A stretch of DNA of 64,000 nt from Hemileia vastatrix (lineage: Eukaryota > Basidiomycota > Pucciniomycetes > Pucciniales > Zaghouaniaceae). Shown one piece after another: positions 1-9,000 of this stretch. Numbering within the stretch: position 1 is the stretch's first letter; each line of letters starts with the position of its first letter. Where the stretch lies: NCBI GenBank assembly GCA_030280995.1, contig JASXTE010000009.1:35076001-35140000 (forward strand), written 5' to 3'. The position numbers and the translations under genes are program-made. Below the pieces are notes generated by a model that searched no databases, was not told the DNA's origin, and saw only the letters and a program-made list of their open reading frames with translations.

Positions 1-578
1 GTTGTTGCTTTGGTGCAGTGTTGGGTGCTCTGGTTTCTTCTTGGGGTCCTCTGACAGTTCTCCTAGAATTTTTGGAAAATTTGGAGTTTTTGGACCTTGG
101 AAGGTTTAGCTGCATTGCTCTGTGAGCAGTGGGAGGTGATTGCGTAGAGTTGTTTTTGTTGATTGATTTAATTTGGCTGTTTTCTGGTTATTTTTGGAGG
201 TTTTGAGCCTGATTTTCACTGTGCAGTGAGGCGGGCAGGCCCCCTGGACGTGGTCTAGAAGCCTGGGAGCTGATCTTGAAGCTTTTGGAGCTAATTTAGC
301 AGAGATAAAAGCAGTTTCTTGGGAAGCTAAGGCTGGTGTTTTGGGAAGAGTTCTGGATCTTCTGGAAGGTGCTGAAGATAAAGAGTAAGAGGAAGGACCA
401 AGCTCTGGGGATCTGGTAGGGGATCTGGAGATGTATTTATGAGAAGGTGAAGGAGGAGGAATAAGGTAGTTGGAGTCTCTGTCACATTGTTTCTTTTTGG
501 AGTAGCAAGAATCACAAGCCCTGTTGCAGAATTTGGCTTCAGGATTTGGAAGAGTGAATGTGCAAGGTCTTCACATGT
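1..578 (+). mobile_element. Copy B of family C LTR element, 3' region, left piece
   Basis: This stretch is closely similar to 26692-27280 inside copy C, so it belongs to the 3' accessory region of a plus-strand family C retrotransposon whose 5' part lies before the window. It holds the 3' two thirds of exon 1 of an antisense Zn2Cys6-type gene (c1). It stops at 578, where family A element 579-14215 is inserted; the same element resumes at 14216. The ATGT at 575-578 is repeated at 14216-14219 and is the target duplication. Confidence 0.8.
1..578 (-). pseudogene. Antisense Zn2Cys6-type gene c1 (copy B), 3' piece of exon 1
   Basis: Read on the minus strand from 578, this continues the c1 gene that starts at 14301. 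It encodes the second half of the cysteine cluster (RACDSCYSKKK-type block near 495-520), a Ser/Pro-rich linker and a basic stretch. The frame is broken: the codon after the insertion point is TGA where copy C has TGC, and a further TAA occurs near 110. The reading frame runs past the point (about 230) where copy C has its own TAG, so the two copies decayed independently from a longer open frame. No function is likely to remain. Confidence 0.65.
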
Positions 579-1694
579 TATGGTAAGGTAAACTCTTACA
601 GTCGCCTTGCTGTAAGCAGAATCCGGAGGAGATATGTGGATTTAGCTGAAAACCCCGTCCTTCCAATAAAAATAACAAAATGGGTGTTCTAAATCACTAA
701 GCTAACCAATCTACTTAGATCTGATTGATAAAAAATAATGAAACTCTAAAATAATTAACGCTTATTGAGATTTAAAGAAAGTGGCTGTTGATAAAGAAAT
801 ACTGATAACAACAATTAAGGTGTACCAGTGAAAGATCTGTAAAGATTGACTTTTATGTTTTTATAATATTTTAAATTTATATGAGACAGCAATAATCAAG
901 TCCCAGCGACAAAGACCTTTCTAAAGATACCCTGTATGAAGTGTTATTTAAACTGTTGAATTGTATTTCTAAGATGTTATGTAAAAAATAATAATGTTAT
1001 AAGGGTATTACAAGTTATTTTAATTTGTTGAGTAATAAAAAATGAGTCTGTGGTGGTTAAAGATTAAGCTGTATGATGTGTCCCCCCTCTCAATTTCGAG
1101 TTTGAGAGTCGCTTAAGTATTCCTAGTCACGTGCCTAAGTTTTCCCCTCCAGAGCTCTTCCAGAGTCAATCTGGAGCCCGTACGGAGTCCGTACGGAGCC
1201 GGAACGGAGTCCGTCCGGACTTCCGGACTCAATTTAGAACCTTAAAACCATAATAAAAAATCTAGAAAAATTACACACAATAGAGCTACTTCCCCTTTAC
1301 CTACCAAACTAATTTTCGTAGTCTGCGCAGCTCTAATTACCCCGTGAAAATTCATCAAAGTTAGGTAATTTTTGAAAAACGTAAATATTTCTATAAAACT
1401 TTAAAATTCATTTAAAAATATAAGAAAAATAGTAAAAATTCTGGGAAAATTTCCCAAGGTTCTTGAGTGACTCGACTTGATACTTATAAATTTTTCAGAC
1501 CGTAAAAAATATGTTTTCTCCGCAAAATAAATTGTTTTCGTGTAGGCATTTGCTCGTGACCAATTTCTTCATATTTAAAACTCCAATAAATTAAATAAAA
1601 CCCTTTTATATAAAAAAATAATAACGCCAATCTTGCACGCCGTAATAACTCCATTTACATACTTAGGTGCCGTACTAAACTTTAGGCTACCACA
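579..1694 (-). repeat. 3' LTR of family A element (1116 bp)
   Basis: Almost identical to 13100-14215. It ends beside the polypurine tract at 1695-1704. It carries a GC-rich array of CGG triplets at 1172-1230 and a CACGTG box at 1128-1133; the rest is AT-rich. Because gene a1 starts 124 bp inside the element on the plus strand, this LTR could act as its promoter reading inward. Confidence 0.95.
1172..1230. promoter_or_regulatory. 11-bp-period CGG/CCG triplet array in the LTR
   Basis: The array reads as consecutive 11-bp units of the type GGAGTCCGTAC, with CGG and CCG triplets in direct, inverted and everted arrangement (for example TCCGTACGGA and TCCGGACTTCCGGA). It is a sharp GC island in AT-rich sequence and lies about 590 bp upstream of gene a1. 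Zn2Cys6 proteins of the Gal4 class bind paired CGG triplets. That these are targets of the element's own a1/a2 proteins is inference. The 11-bp spacing would put units on the same DNA face. Confidence 0.6.
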
Positions 1695-1704
1695 TCCTCC
1701 CTCC
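1695..1704 (-). other. Polypurine tract of family A element
   Basis: On the minus strand the ten bases before the 3' LTR are GGAGGGAGGA, the expected plus-strand primer. The same decamer precedes the LTRs at 15668, 28653, 30031 (minus strand) and 44089, so it is shared by families A and C. Confidence 0.8.
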
Positions 1705-1817
1705 AATCGAGAATGTCCCCATTCTTAAAACTTTGCATAAGTGGTTGAACACAATATTCATCTTTAACCTTCAACCACCATCTTCTTTAATCAACTATAA
1801 AATTCATCTTCATCAAT

Positions 1818-2510
1818 ATGTCTTCCAAAGAACTTGTCGCTCCATGTGAACTCTGCGCTCGATACCAGGTACCTTGTTTAATGTCCAACCCTAATCTTCC
1901 TGGCAGAACAGCTTGCGACTTATGCCGTGTGAAAAAAGTCAAATGCAACCGGCCAATAGTTCCTTCTAAAACAAACGTATATTTAGGACCAGCAGCTCTC
2001 CCTGATCCCTCAACTTCTAAAAAGCGATCCAAAATTCCTGTATTCTTAAAACGAATAAGATCAAAAACAGCTTCAAAAGTTCAATCTTCATCAGCGGATC
2101 CCGGCCTAATTTTGCCTTCACAAGATCCTAATCCTATAACGCCAGTACCCCCAACTAACTTTGCTGAGACTATGTTTCCTGGCTCTAAATGTAAGACCCT
2201 ATTTATCTTACTAAAAAAAACTTTTAATCAAAATTGACTAAACCTATAACTTAATAACATATTTGAACTTCTAGCTGTCGAAATAACCAACACTGATGAT
2301 GTTGGTAGAGTGAAGACGGACTATATCAATCATTACCCAAATTTTCATCGCTATCTTTTTCTTGACTTTACTAATGAGTTGAAACAAAAAATGCTGGCCT
2401 ATTTTCAAGAAACTCCAGCTAATAACCATGAAGACCTCATGAAAAGAAGAATTTTAATGCAAAGCTTTGATAATGATGTTGAACAATTTCAAAGAAATTA
2501 TCTTTTCTAA
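1818..2510 (+). CDS. Antisense Zn2Cys6-type protein a1 (two exons, intact)
   Basis: A putative DNA-binding protein encoded opposite to the retrotransposon's own genes. Exon 1 is 1818-2190, the intron 2191-2274 (GTAAGA...CTAG, 84 nt, phase 1) and exon 2 2275-2510, giving about 202 residues. Residues 10-43 fit CX2CX6CX12CX2CX6C, the Zn2Cys6 binuclear cluster spacing, with the basic run (RVKKVK) between the last two cysteines rather than in the first half. A Ser/Pro/Lys-rich linker follows, then a C-terminal helical block with AYFQETP and MKRRIL that recurs in the other antisense genes. A TATAAAA lies about 25 bp before the ATG. The only antisense gene of the window without an obvious lesion. 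DNA binding and a regulatory role are inferred from family resemblance. Confidence 0.75.
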
Positions 2511-3094
2511 CAGTATAACTTGATAAAATTTTGTTTTTGCTTGGTCTTCTTAAACTCTCAACATAAATGATGTTTTCTTCTTCTCTGGCTTGATATAACA
2601 TAAAATAAAATAATATAAATCTTGTGATGATTCCACTACTGAGAGCAAGGTTTGAATCCCTTCAGACTCCCATATACCAGTCTTCCTTCTTGTCACAGCA
2701 TTGAGAGAGTGGATCTTCCTATGAGCCGAATACTCCTGATTCCAACCTCATAGGGCCCCCCACTGAGCCGAATTCTATGATTCCAATCTCGCCATAAGGT
2801 CCTCCAAGCTTCACACCAAAAATGGCCTAACAATGAGGCACTAAAAAAAATCATTCCCTAAAATACAACTACCATCCTAACTTCTGATTCCTTCATCACA
2901 ATTTGCAAACTTTGCTATACAGCAAACCCATAAAATACTTTTGCCAGGCTTCCAACAATAATATTAACTTTAGACCATGTTAAAGCGCCACAAATTTCAC
3001 CTAATTAACCATTATGCTTTCCTTAGCATCATCACCACCTAAAGTTTTAACCTCCTAAAGCTATCAGCACCCAATTCCAGAAATAATTGAATAA
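2511..3094. other. Spacer between a1 and hairpin array
   Basis: No reading frame is supported. Two related 40-bp units around 2718-2810 each contain GAGCCGAAT and GATTCCAA. The first is bounded by a perfect 8-bp inverted repeat (CCTATGAG at 2718-2725 and CTCATAGG at 2747-2754), so it could fold. The block is conserved in A' (about 30960-31420) and inverted in A'' (about 43440-43880). Confidence 0.5.
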
Positions 3095-3563
3095 CCAGTT
3101 TAGAGTCTTAGTGGACAGTGATAAATTAAAAGATTGAATTGAGTTATCCAAACAAGATTGACATTCCAATTTAAAGTCTTGGTAGACCAAACATATAATC
3201 GATTGCCAGTTTATGGTCTTGGTGGACCAAAGATCGTTTAGGTGCATAAATAACTTGAAATATTCCTAAATAAGGCTTAGGCTTGACCAAAGATTGAATA
3301 AATTTGATAATCCAGTTTAATGTCATAGTGGACCAAACATTTGATCGACAAGTAATCCAGTATAAGGCCATAGTGGTCCAACGAATGTTGAATTATCCTG
3401 CAGATATTAATTTTCCAGTTTAAAGTCATAGTGGACTAAACAATGAATGAACTACCAGTTTAAAGTCATGGTGGACCAAACATTTAATCGATAAGAAATC
3501 CAGTTTAAGGTCATGGTGGACCCAACAGCTTGATAACAATCCAGTTTAAGGTCTTGGTGGACC
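3095..3563 (-). repeat. Array of nine hairpin motifs (noncoding)
   Basis: Nine irregularly spaced copies start near 3095, 3166, 3206, 3312, 3357, 3415, 3455, 3500 and 3541. In element sense (minus strand) each is a 4-bp stem such as GGTC/GACC or AGTC/GACT around a 6-nt loop such as CACCAA or CACTAT, followed by TTAAACTGG. Spacing of roughly 35-105 bp and divergent spacer sequence argue against a simple tandem repeat. Confidence 0.8.
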
Positions 3564-3669
3564 TAACAACTTCTCTATCCTTGAACCCAGATTCTGCCAC
3601 CAGCTTTCTTCATCCTAGTTTCAAGTTTTCTTCTTCAAAAAAAAAAAAAAAAAAATATCTCCTAACAAG

Positions 3670-4684
3670 ATGAAACCTTCTGACTTCATTGCTTCAGCTT
3701 ATCAATCTTGCAAATACTGTGCCTTCACCCATAGGGAATGTATCTTCTCTTTTAACTGGCAAAAGCACACTTATAACAGGGCCTGTTTATCCTGCTATGA
3801 GAAGAAAAGAAAATGTTCTGGCTTGAACTGTGGTTCTTTCCCCATCACTGCTACTAGCTTCGCCGCCTTCTGCAATCCTCCTCCTTCTTCTTCACCTTCT
3901 ACTCCACCCCCTATTCCATCAACCTCTAAAGATCCCATACCTTTTTCTCCATCAGCCTATTTAAACCTTTCTCCATCACCTAATCCTCTGGGTCCTTCTC
4001 TCCAATCTAGACTTGCTGCTACTCCCCCAAGAACTATTGCTGCTCCCAGGGCCATGCTTCAACCTTCTAACAATTCTTCTCCTTCTTCCAACATCTTGAA
4101 GCACAAAAGGTCCTATAATAGCCAGCAGTCTTCATCTTCTCTTGTATCATCCAAAAGGCCCAGAACATCTACTTCAAACACCAAATCCAACACCAGTCCT
4201 CCTCATCTATCAAAAATAAAAAATCCTTTTCTAAACATAAAAAAATCCCACTCCATTACCAAGTAAGCCATTTATCTATGATCATGATAGTGTTGACACA
4301 GGTTAGTTGTCTCTTTTTATTTTCTTAATCTTCAGGTTTTAATTTGCTGATATTTTAATTTGATAAGCGTCCACCGGTTCTCCAATTTCATATTCTGCTT
4401 ATAAACTACCAGAACCTAATCCAAGCTTTCCTAGAGTTCCCATTCACCTAGTGTCTGAAAAGCTTTTTGCCAATTTTAATAACCTTATCGCTTATTTCCA
4501 ACGATACCCGCCCTCTGATAGATCAGAATCTTGGATGAGAGAGCAACTGTTAAGAGACCTTTTCAAAATAGCCAACTGGCTTCAACACTATCGTGACCGT
4601 GAAATAAGATTCGAATCCCAGGAAATCGATCAAGGTCCTTCTAAATTTTCTAATTTCGATTCTTCAAAAGATAACAACCCTTGA
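3670..4684 (+). pseudogene. Antisense Zn2Cys6-type gene a2 (frameshifted)
   Basis: Second antisense gene of family A. Exon 1 starts at 3670 (ATG after a pyrimidine-rich leader and an A run). Residues 15-50 fit CX2CX6CX14CX2CX6C with RACLSCYEKKRKC in the second half. A long Ser/Pro-rich linker follows. By comparison with A', exon 1 should run to 4301, with a phase-1 intron 4302-4367 and exon 2 4368-4684 encoding a C-terminal block with LIAYFQRYP and REQLLRDLF, like a1. Here a 22-nt insertion near 4223-4245 shifts the frame and gives a stop at 4264-4266, so this copy likely makes only a 198-residue truncated protein that keeps the Zn cluster. Confidence 0.65.
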
Positions 4685-4759
4685 TGGTGCTCTTCCTGGT
4701 ATGTAGCTTTCTTGAATAATGTTTGAAAAATAAAATATAAACATCTAAACTACCTAAAA

Positions 4760-4844
4760 CTAAAATACCTTTTATTATTATTTTTTTTTTTTTTTTTTTT
4801 TTTATTTTTTTATTATTTTTTTTTTTTTTTTATTATTATTTTTT

Positions 4845-4893
<49 letters not shown>

Positions 4894-4943
4894 TTTTTTT
4901 ATTTTTTTATTTTTTTTTTTTTTATTTTAATTTTAATTTTTTT

Positions 4944-4991
<48 letters not shown>

Positions 4992-5125
4992 AAATAAAAG
5001 ATTTTAGAAAAGATAGTTTTGAAATAAAAGTTAAAATTTAATTTTTAAAGAAAGATAAACGAATGTGAAAAGAAAGATAAAAAAAAGTAAATAAAAAAAA
5101 ATTTTAAAATAAAATTTTAAAAGAT
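4760..5125. repeat. Poly-T / AT low-complexity tract
   Basis: About 230 bp of nearly pure T with scattered A (4771-4984), then A-rich sequence to about 5115. The equivalent tract is shorter in A' (33060-33310) and reversed as A-rich sequence in A'' (42290-42510). It lies just downstream of a2 exon 2 and may include an expanded poly(A)-derived or slippage tract. No gene is seen. Confidence 0.8.
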
Positions 5126-5166
5126 GCCCCCCGGCCATTTGATGAGCCGTACCCTCGACATCATAC

Positions 5167-5192
5167 CCACATCCAAGTGCAACTTGATGTGG
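5167..5192 (-). other. Conserved stem-loop H3 (3' region)
   Basis: In element sense: CCACATC, AAGT, loop TGC, ACTT, a bulged G, then GATGTGG, giving an 11-bp stem. The same fold is conserved at 42126-42151 (A'') and with changed inner stem pairs at 25409-25433 (C), which supports a structured RNA. Confidence 0.55.
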
Positions 5193-5261
5193 TTACACAA
5201 TTTTAAGAAATTGAAAAGAAAAGAAAAGAAATGAAAGTTTTTAGAAGATAATTTTTATAAT

Positions 5262-5323
5262 GATGATCACTGGGTGGGCTCCCTCCAATTTATAAAAATG
5301 ATTAGAGACCACCAGTGAGCATC
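5262..5323 (-). other. Conserved long hairpin H4
   Basis: The two ends are imperfect inverted repeats of about 19 bp (GATGCTCACTGGTGGTCTC against the GGGTGGGCTC side) separated by about 25 bp. It is conserved at 41994-42056 (A'') and 25176-25235 (C), always in the same order relative to H2 and H3. Confidence 0.5.
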
Positions 5324-5530
5324 ACCTTTACATTAATTCATAATATATATAAAAAAAAATCACAATCTAACATAAAAAATCAAAAACAAAATAAAAAAAA
5401 TCTTGAATCCGGCGTTGAGAGCGGTGTCTCTTGATTCGTTCCAGTTTATAGTCTTAGTGGACTTCCTAAAATTAAAAGACAAAGCCAGGATTCAACTAGT
5501 AACAGGGAAAATTTTGGAAACGAACATTAT

Positions 5531-5571
5531 GGGGTAATTGTGTATAGAGCAGCCAGCCCATCAATTACCCC
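5531..5571 (-). other. Conserved stem-loop H2 (GGGGTAAYTG hairpin)
   Basis: A perfect 10-bp stem, GGGGTAATTG with CAATTACCCC, closes a 21-nt loop containing GGGCTGGCTGCTCT. Copies lie at 14724, 24737, 24996, 27747, 33995 and 41736. The two copies at 24737 and 24996 have GGGGTAACTG paired with CAGTTACC, a compensatory change. Confidence 0.65.
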
Positions 5572-5788
5572 CACACTTGCCAATATTAAATTAAGAAGGT
5601 TCCCCTGTGAACACTTCTTCCAATAAATTTTAAAATTTTCCAACACTATCTTCACCCATATTTTAAGAATTTTATGTTTTCGAAAATTTCAAAGAAGGTC
5701 TTCTTGCATTTCGTTATATTTCATCACAGTTTCATCGCCCATATGCAGTGTAATGATAGTCAAGTATTTTTGATAAAAAATAAGAAGA

Positions 5789-6055
5789 TAGTTTATACTC
5801 GTTGCAGAGGAATAAATTTAATAAAAGTCATTAAAATTGTAGTTTATCCTCATTTCGGAGTTGATAAAATTTAAGAAATTTCATAGTTTATCCTCATTGC
5901 GGAGGAATCCATAAAGTTTCATTGATATCATAGTTTATCCTCATTGCGGAGGAATAAATTTAATAAAAGTCATTAAAATTTTAGTTTATCCTCATTTTGG
6001 AGTTCGTCCAAATAATTTCATAAATGTCATAGTTTATCCTCATTGCGGAGGAAGA
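5789..6055 (-). repeat. Hairpin motif array after and across the pol stop
   Basis: About six copies of the CCTC/GAGG version (loop CGCAAT, tail ATAAACTAT), at roughly 47-bp spacing. The one at 6029-6053 encodes the last residues RNEDKL and the stop of pol; the rest are downstream. A single AGTC-type copy lies at 5442-5465. Confidence 0.75.
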
Positions 6056-9000
6056 CTTCGGCACTCCTGGTGCCTCTAGGATAGAACCGTTTCACTTGAT
6101 CGGCCGCTACCCTCTTCTTTAATACTACTCCATCCAACTCTTCTAGCACATATGAACCGCCGGAAACTTGCTCCTTGATTTTATACGGTCCATTCCACCT
6201 ATCTGCAAACATCTTTCCCCACTGACTTTACAAAATCCTATTATACACCAGGACCATATCTCCTGGGTTCAAAGGTTTCCTTAATCGATGTGCCAACCGC
6301 TCATCCCAATATCTAACTGATTGATTTCGGATCTTCATCATCCGCGAATATGCCTTTTCTAAATATTCTTCTTTCTTTTCTAGCTGCATCATTCTTGCAC
6401 ACAATAAATCTTCAGTAGTTTTGACCGTGTCCCAGTCAACTCCAAGATATGATTCAGCTTCTAAATCAACCGGTAAAACTGCTTTCTGTCCAAAAACAAT
6501 TTCATAAGGTGAAAATCCGGTCGTCCTTTTGGCAGTGATTCGATCAGCAAATAAAACTAAAGGTAAATAGTGCCTCCACTTTTTGGCACTTGTCCCACAC
6601 ATTTTAACTAAAGCATCCTTAATAACTTGATGCCCTCTTTCAACCATTCCTTCAGCTTCAGGATAATATGGGGTTGCTACCCTAACCTTTGATCCAACTT
6701 TCAATACGGCCTCTTTAAACTCTGTCCCAAATTCAGGACCTCCATCTACCGTCACCAACTTCATCACCCCATACCTATATACCCAATTATTCAAAAAAAA
6801 TTCTGCCACATTTTTGGCAGTTAAATTAATAAGAGGCGCTGCCTCTACCCAACCAGATAAATCATCTCTGGCCACAATTAAATATTTATACCGTCCCTCT
6901 TTTATATGAACGGCATCTAAACTAACTCTTCCAAAGAGCGTATATTCACCGGTCGCGCGTCCAGGTTCTTTTGGCCTTAAATAACTTCGTCTTTGACATT
7001 CTTCGCATGACTGAACCCACTGTTTAACAGCCATCTTCATGCCAGGCCACCAAAATCGATCAGAAATTCTTCTAAACGTTTCTCCAACGCCTCTATGCCC
7101 GAGATCTTCATGCAGTGATTTCAAAACTAATTCTTGCCCCTTCTGTTGAGTTATAACTACTTGAGGATTTGGATACCTCCTCCTCATTAAACGTCGACCA
7201 GATAGGTAAAACGTAGATGACTTCCTCTTGATAGCCACCCATTCATCGTCTACACAATCTTCTGGCCTCTCTAAAGTCAACAAATATTTGACTAACAAAA
7301 AATAAAAACCAGTCTGACCCCAGACTTCATCTTGAAAATCGATTAATATAACATCAATAGGGACTTCTCTATCACCAATATCACCTGCACATGAATGAGC
7401 CAATAATAGTTGACCCCTAAATAAATTTTTAATCGAGCTATGTCGCCGTTTTTCTTCTGAACCTTTGGATCCTTTGTAAACCGTATTTGAAAATACCTCT
7501 TTCTCTTTATCCACCTTTTTATTTAAATTCTCTAATTCTCCAACATATACACCATTCCTTAATTTACTACTATCCCACACTACCAATCCATCTTCCTCTA
7601 CATACACCACATCTTCTTCTACCTCCTCTCTGCCGAATTTATCTACACCTTTATTAACATAAAAACTATTTTCCAGTTTATCCTCTTTGTGGAGGTCATC
7701 AACACCATAATCTGAACATAATAGTCCTGCCAGTTTAACCTCATGGGGGAGGTATGGAAAGTCTTCAGCTCCTTTAGTGCTGGCTTTGATAATAGGTATA
7801 TCTTCATCGAACTCTTCTGAGTCTGAATCTTCTTCAGTGGGTGGTCTTCTTGATAAACCATCTGGCATAGTAAAAGTCTTGCCAGGCTTATGAACTAAAT
7901 CAAATGAAAAATGTTGAATAAAAGCTACCCATCTCGTCATGGGTGCGTTCGGTAAACTTGGGGAATTAATCATCTGGATTAACGATTTCGCATCCACTTG
8001 CAACTCAAAATGTTGCCCCCACAAAATATGCTGAAGTTTCTTCAGTATTTTCGCCACACCACATAATTCCAATTTTGGTTGAGAATATCTTGATTCGACC
8101 TCAGTAAATACTACAGATTCATACCTAACTGGCCTGATGTAACCAGCTTTATCCATCTGAGACAAAACCGCCCCAGCTGCAACCTGACTTGAATCAACTG
8201 CTAAATAAATTCTGCCAGCTCCTTTTCCATAATCCAACTTGTGCAGGACTAAATCCTTCCCTACAACCTCCTTCAACTTCACAAACGCCTTCTCACACTC
8301 TTCATCCCACTCCCAGTCTGAATCCTTTCTCGTCAACCGTCTCAATGGAGCTGCCAATGAAGAAAAGTCCTTAATAAACATTCTAACATATACGCAAACG
8401 CCTAAAAACCCTCTAACTTCGGTTGTATTCTTGGGTCTTGGCCAGGACTGAATTTTGTTAACTTTCTTCCTGGACATAATCCTACCCTCTCTACATACCA
8501 CATGGCCTAATATTTCTAAGGCTGGCACACAACATGAAAATTTTGAACCTGAAATAGTTAAACCAGCCTCTTCAATTCGAAACAAGATTCTTTCTAAAGT
8601 AATTGCAAACTCCCAAATGAATTTGCGTATCCCGGGATTCTCTTCCAACACCTGGTTATCATAGTCGGTTGTTGGTCCCTTAATTCCTCCATCATCTATA
8701 AAGATTCCAGCATATTGTGGAATTTCATCTTGAAGGATCCAAGCCATCTGAGCTTGATAAACTGCAACCAAATTTGTTGCTCCTTGAGGTAATCTTGTTA
8801 ACTGTAAACGTCCAAGTGGCGTATCGAATGTAGTGAGAGGCCTTGAGTCCGGATGTAACTCTCTCTCATCATATCCAACCATAATATCTCCCAAACCATA
8901 ACACACTCTCCCTGCAAACGCTTCAACAAACTCCTCAGCACTAGGCGGTATCCCAGCATCCTTTATTGTAACCCTATTTAATTCCCTAAGATCATGAACA

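Noticed and set aside
2640..2700. tRNA-like B box (GGTTTGAATCCC) near 2651
   Set aside because: There is no matching A box at the right distance, and the block is simply conserved internal retroelement sequence.
3095..3563. CRISPR array
   Set aside because: Repeats are imperfect, spacing is irregular, and the same motif occurs inside coding sequence; the context is a eukaryotic retroelement.
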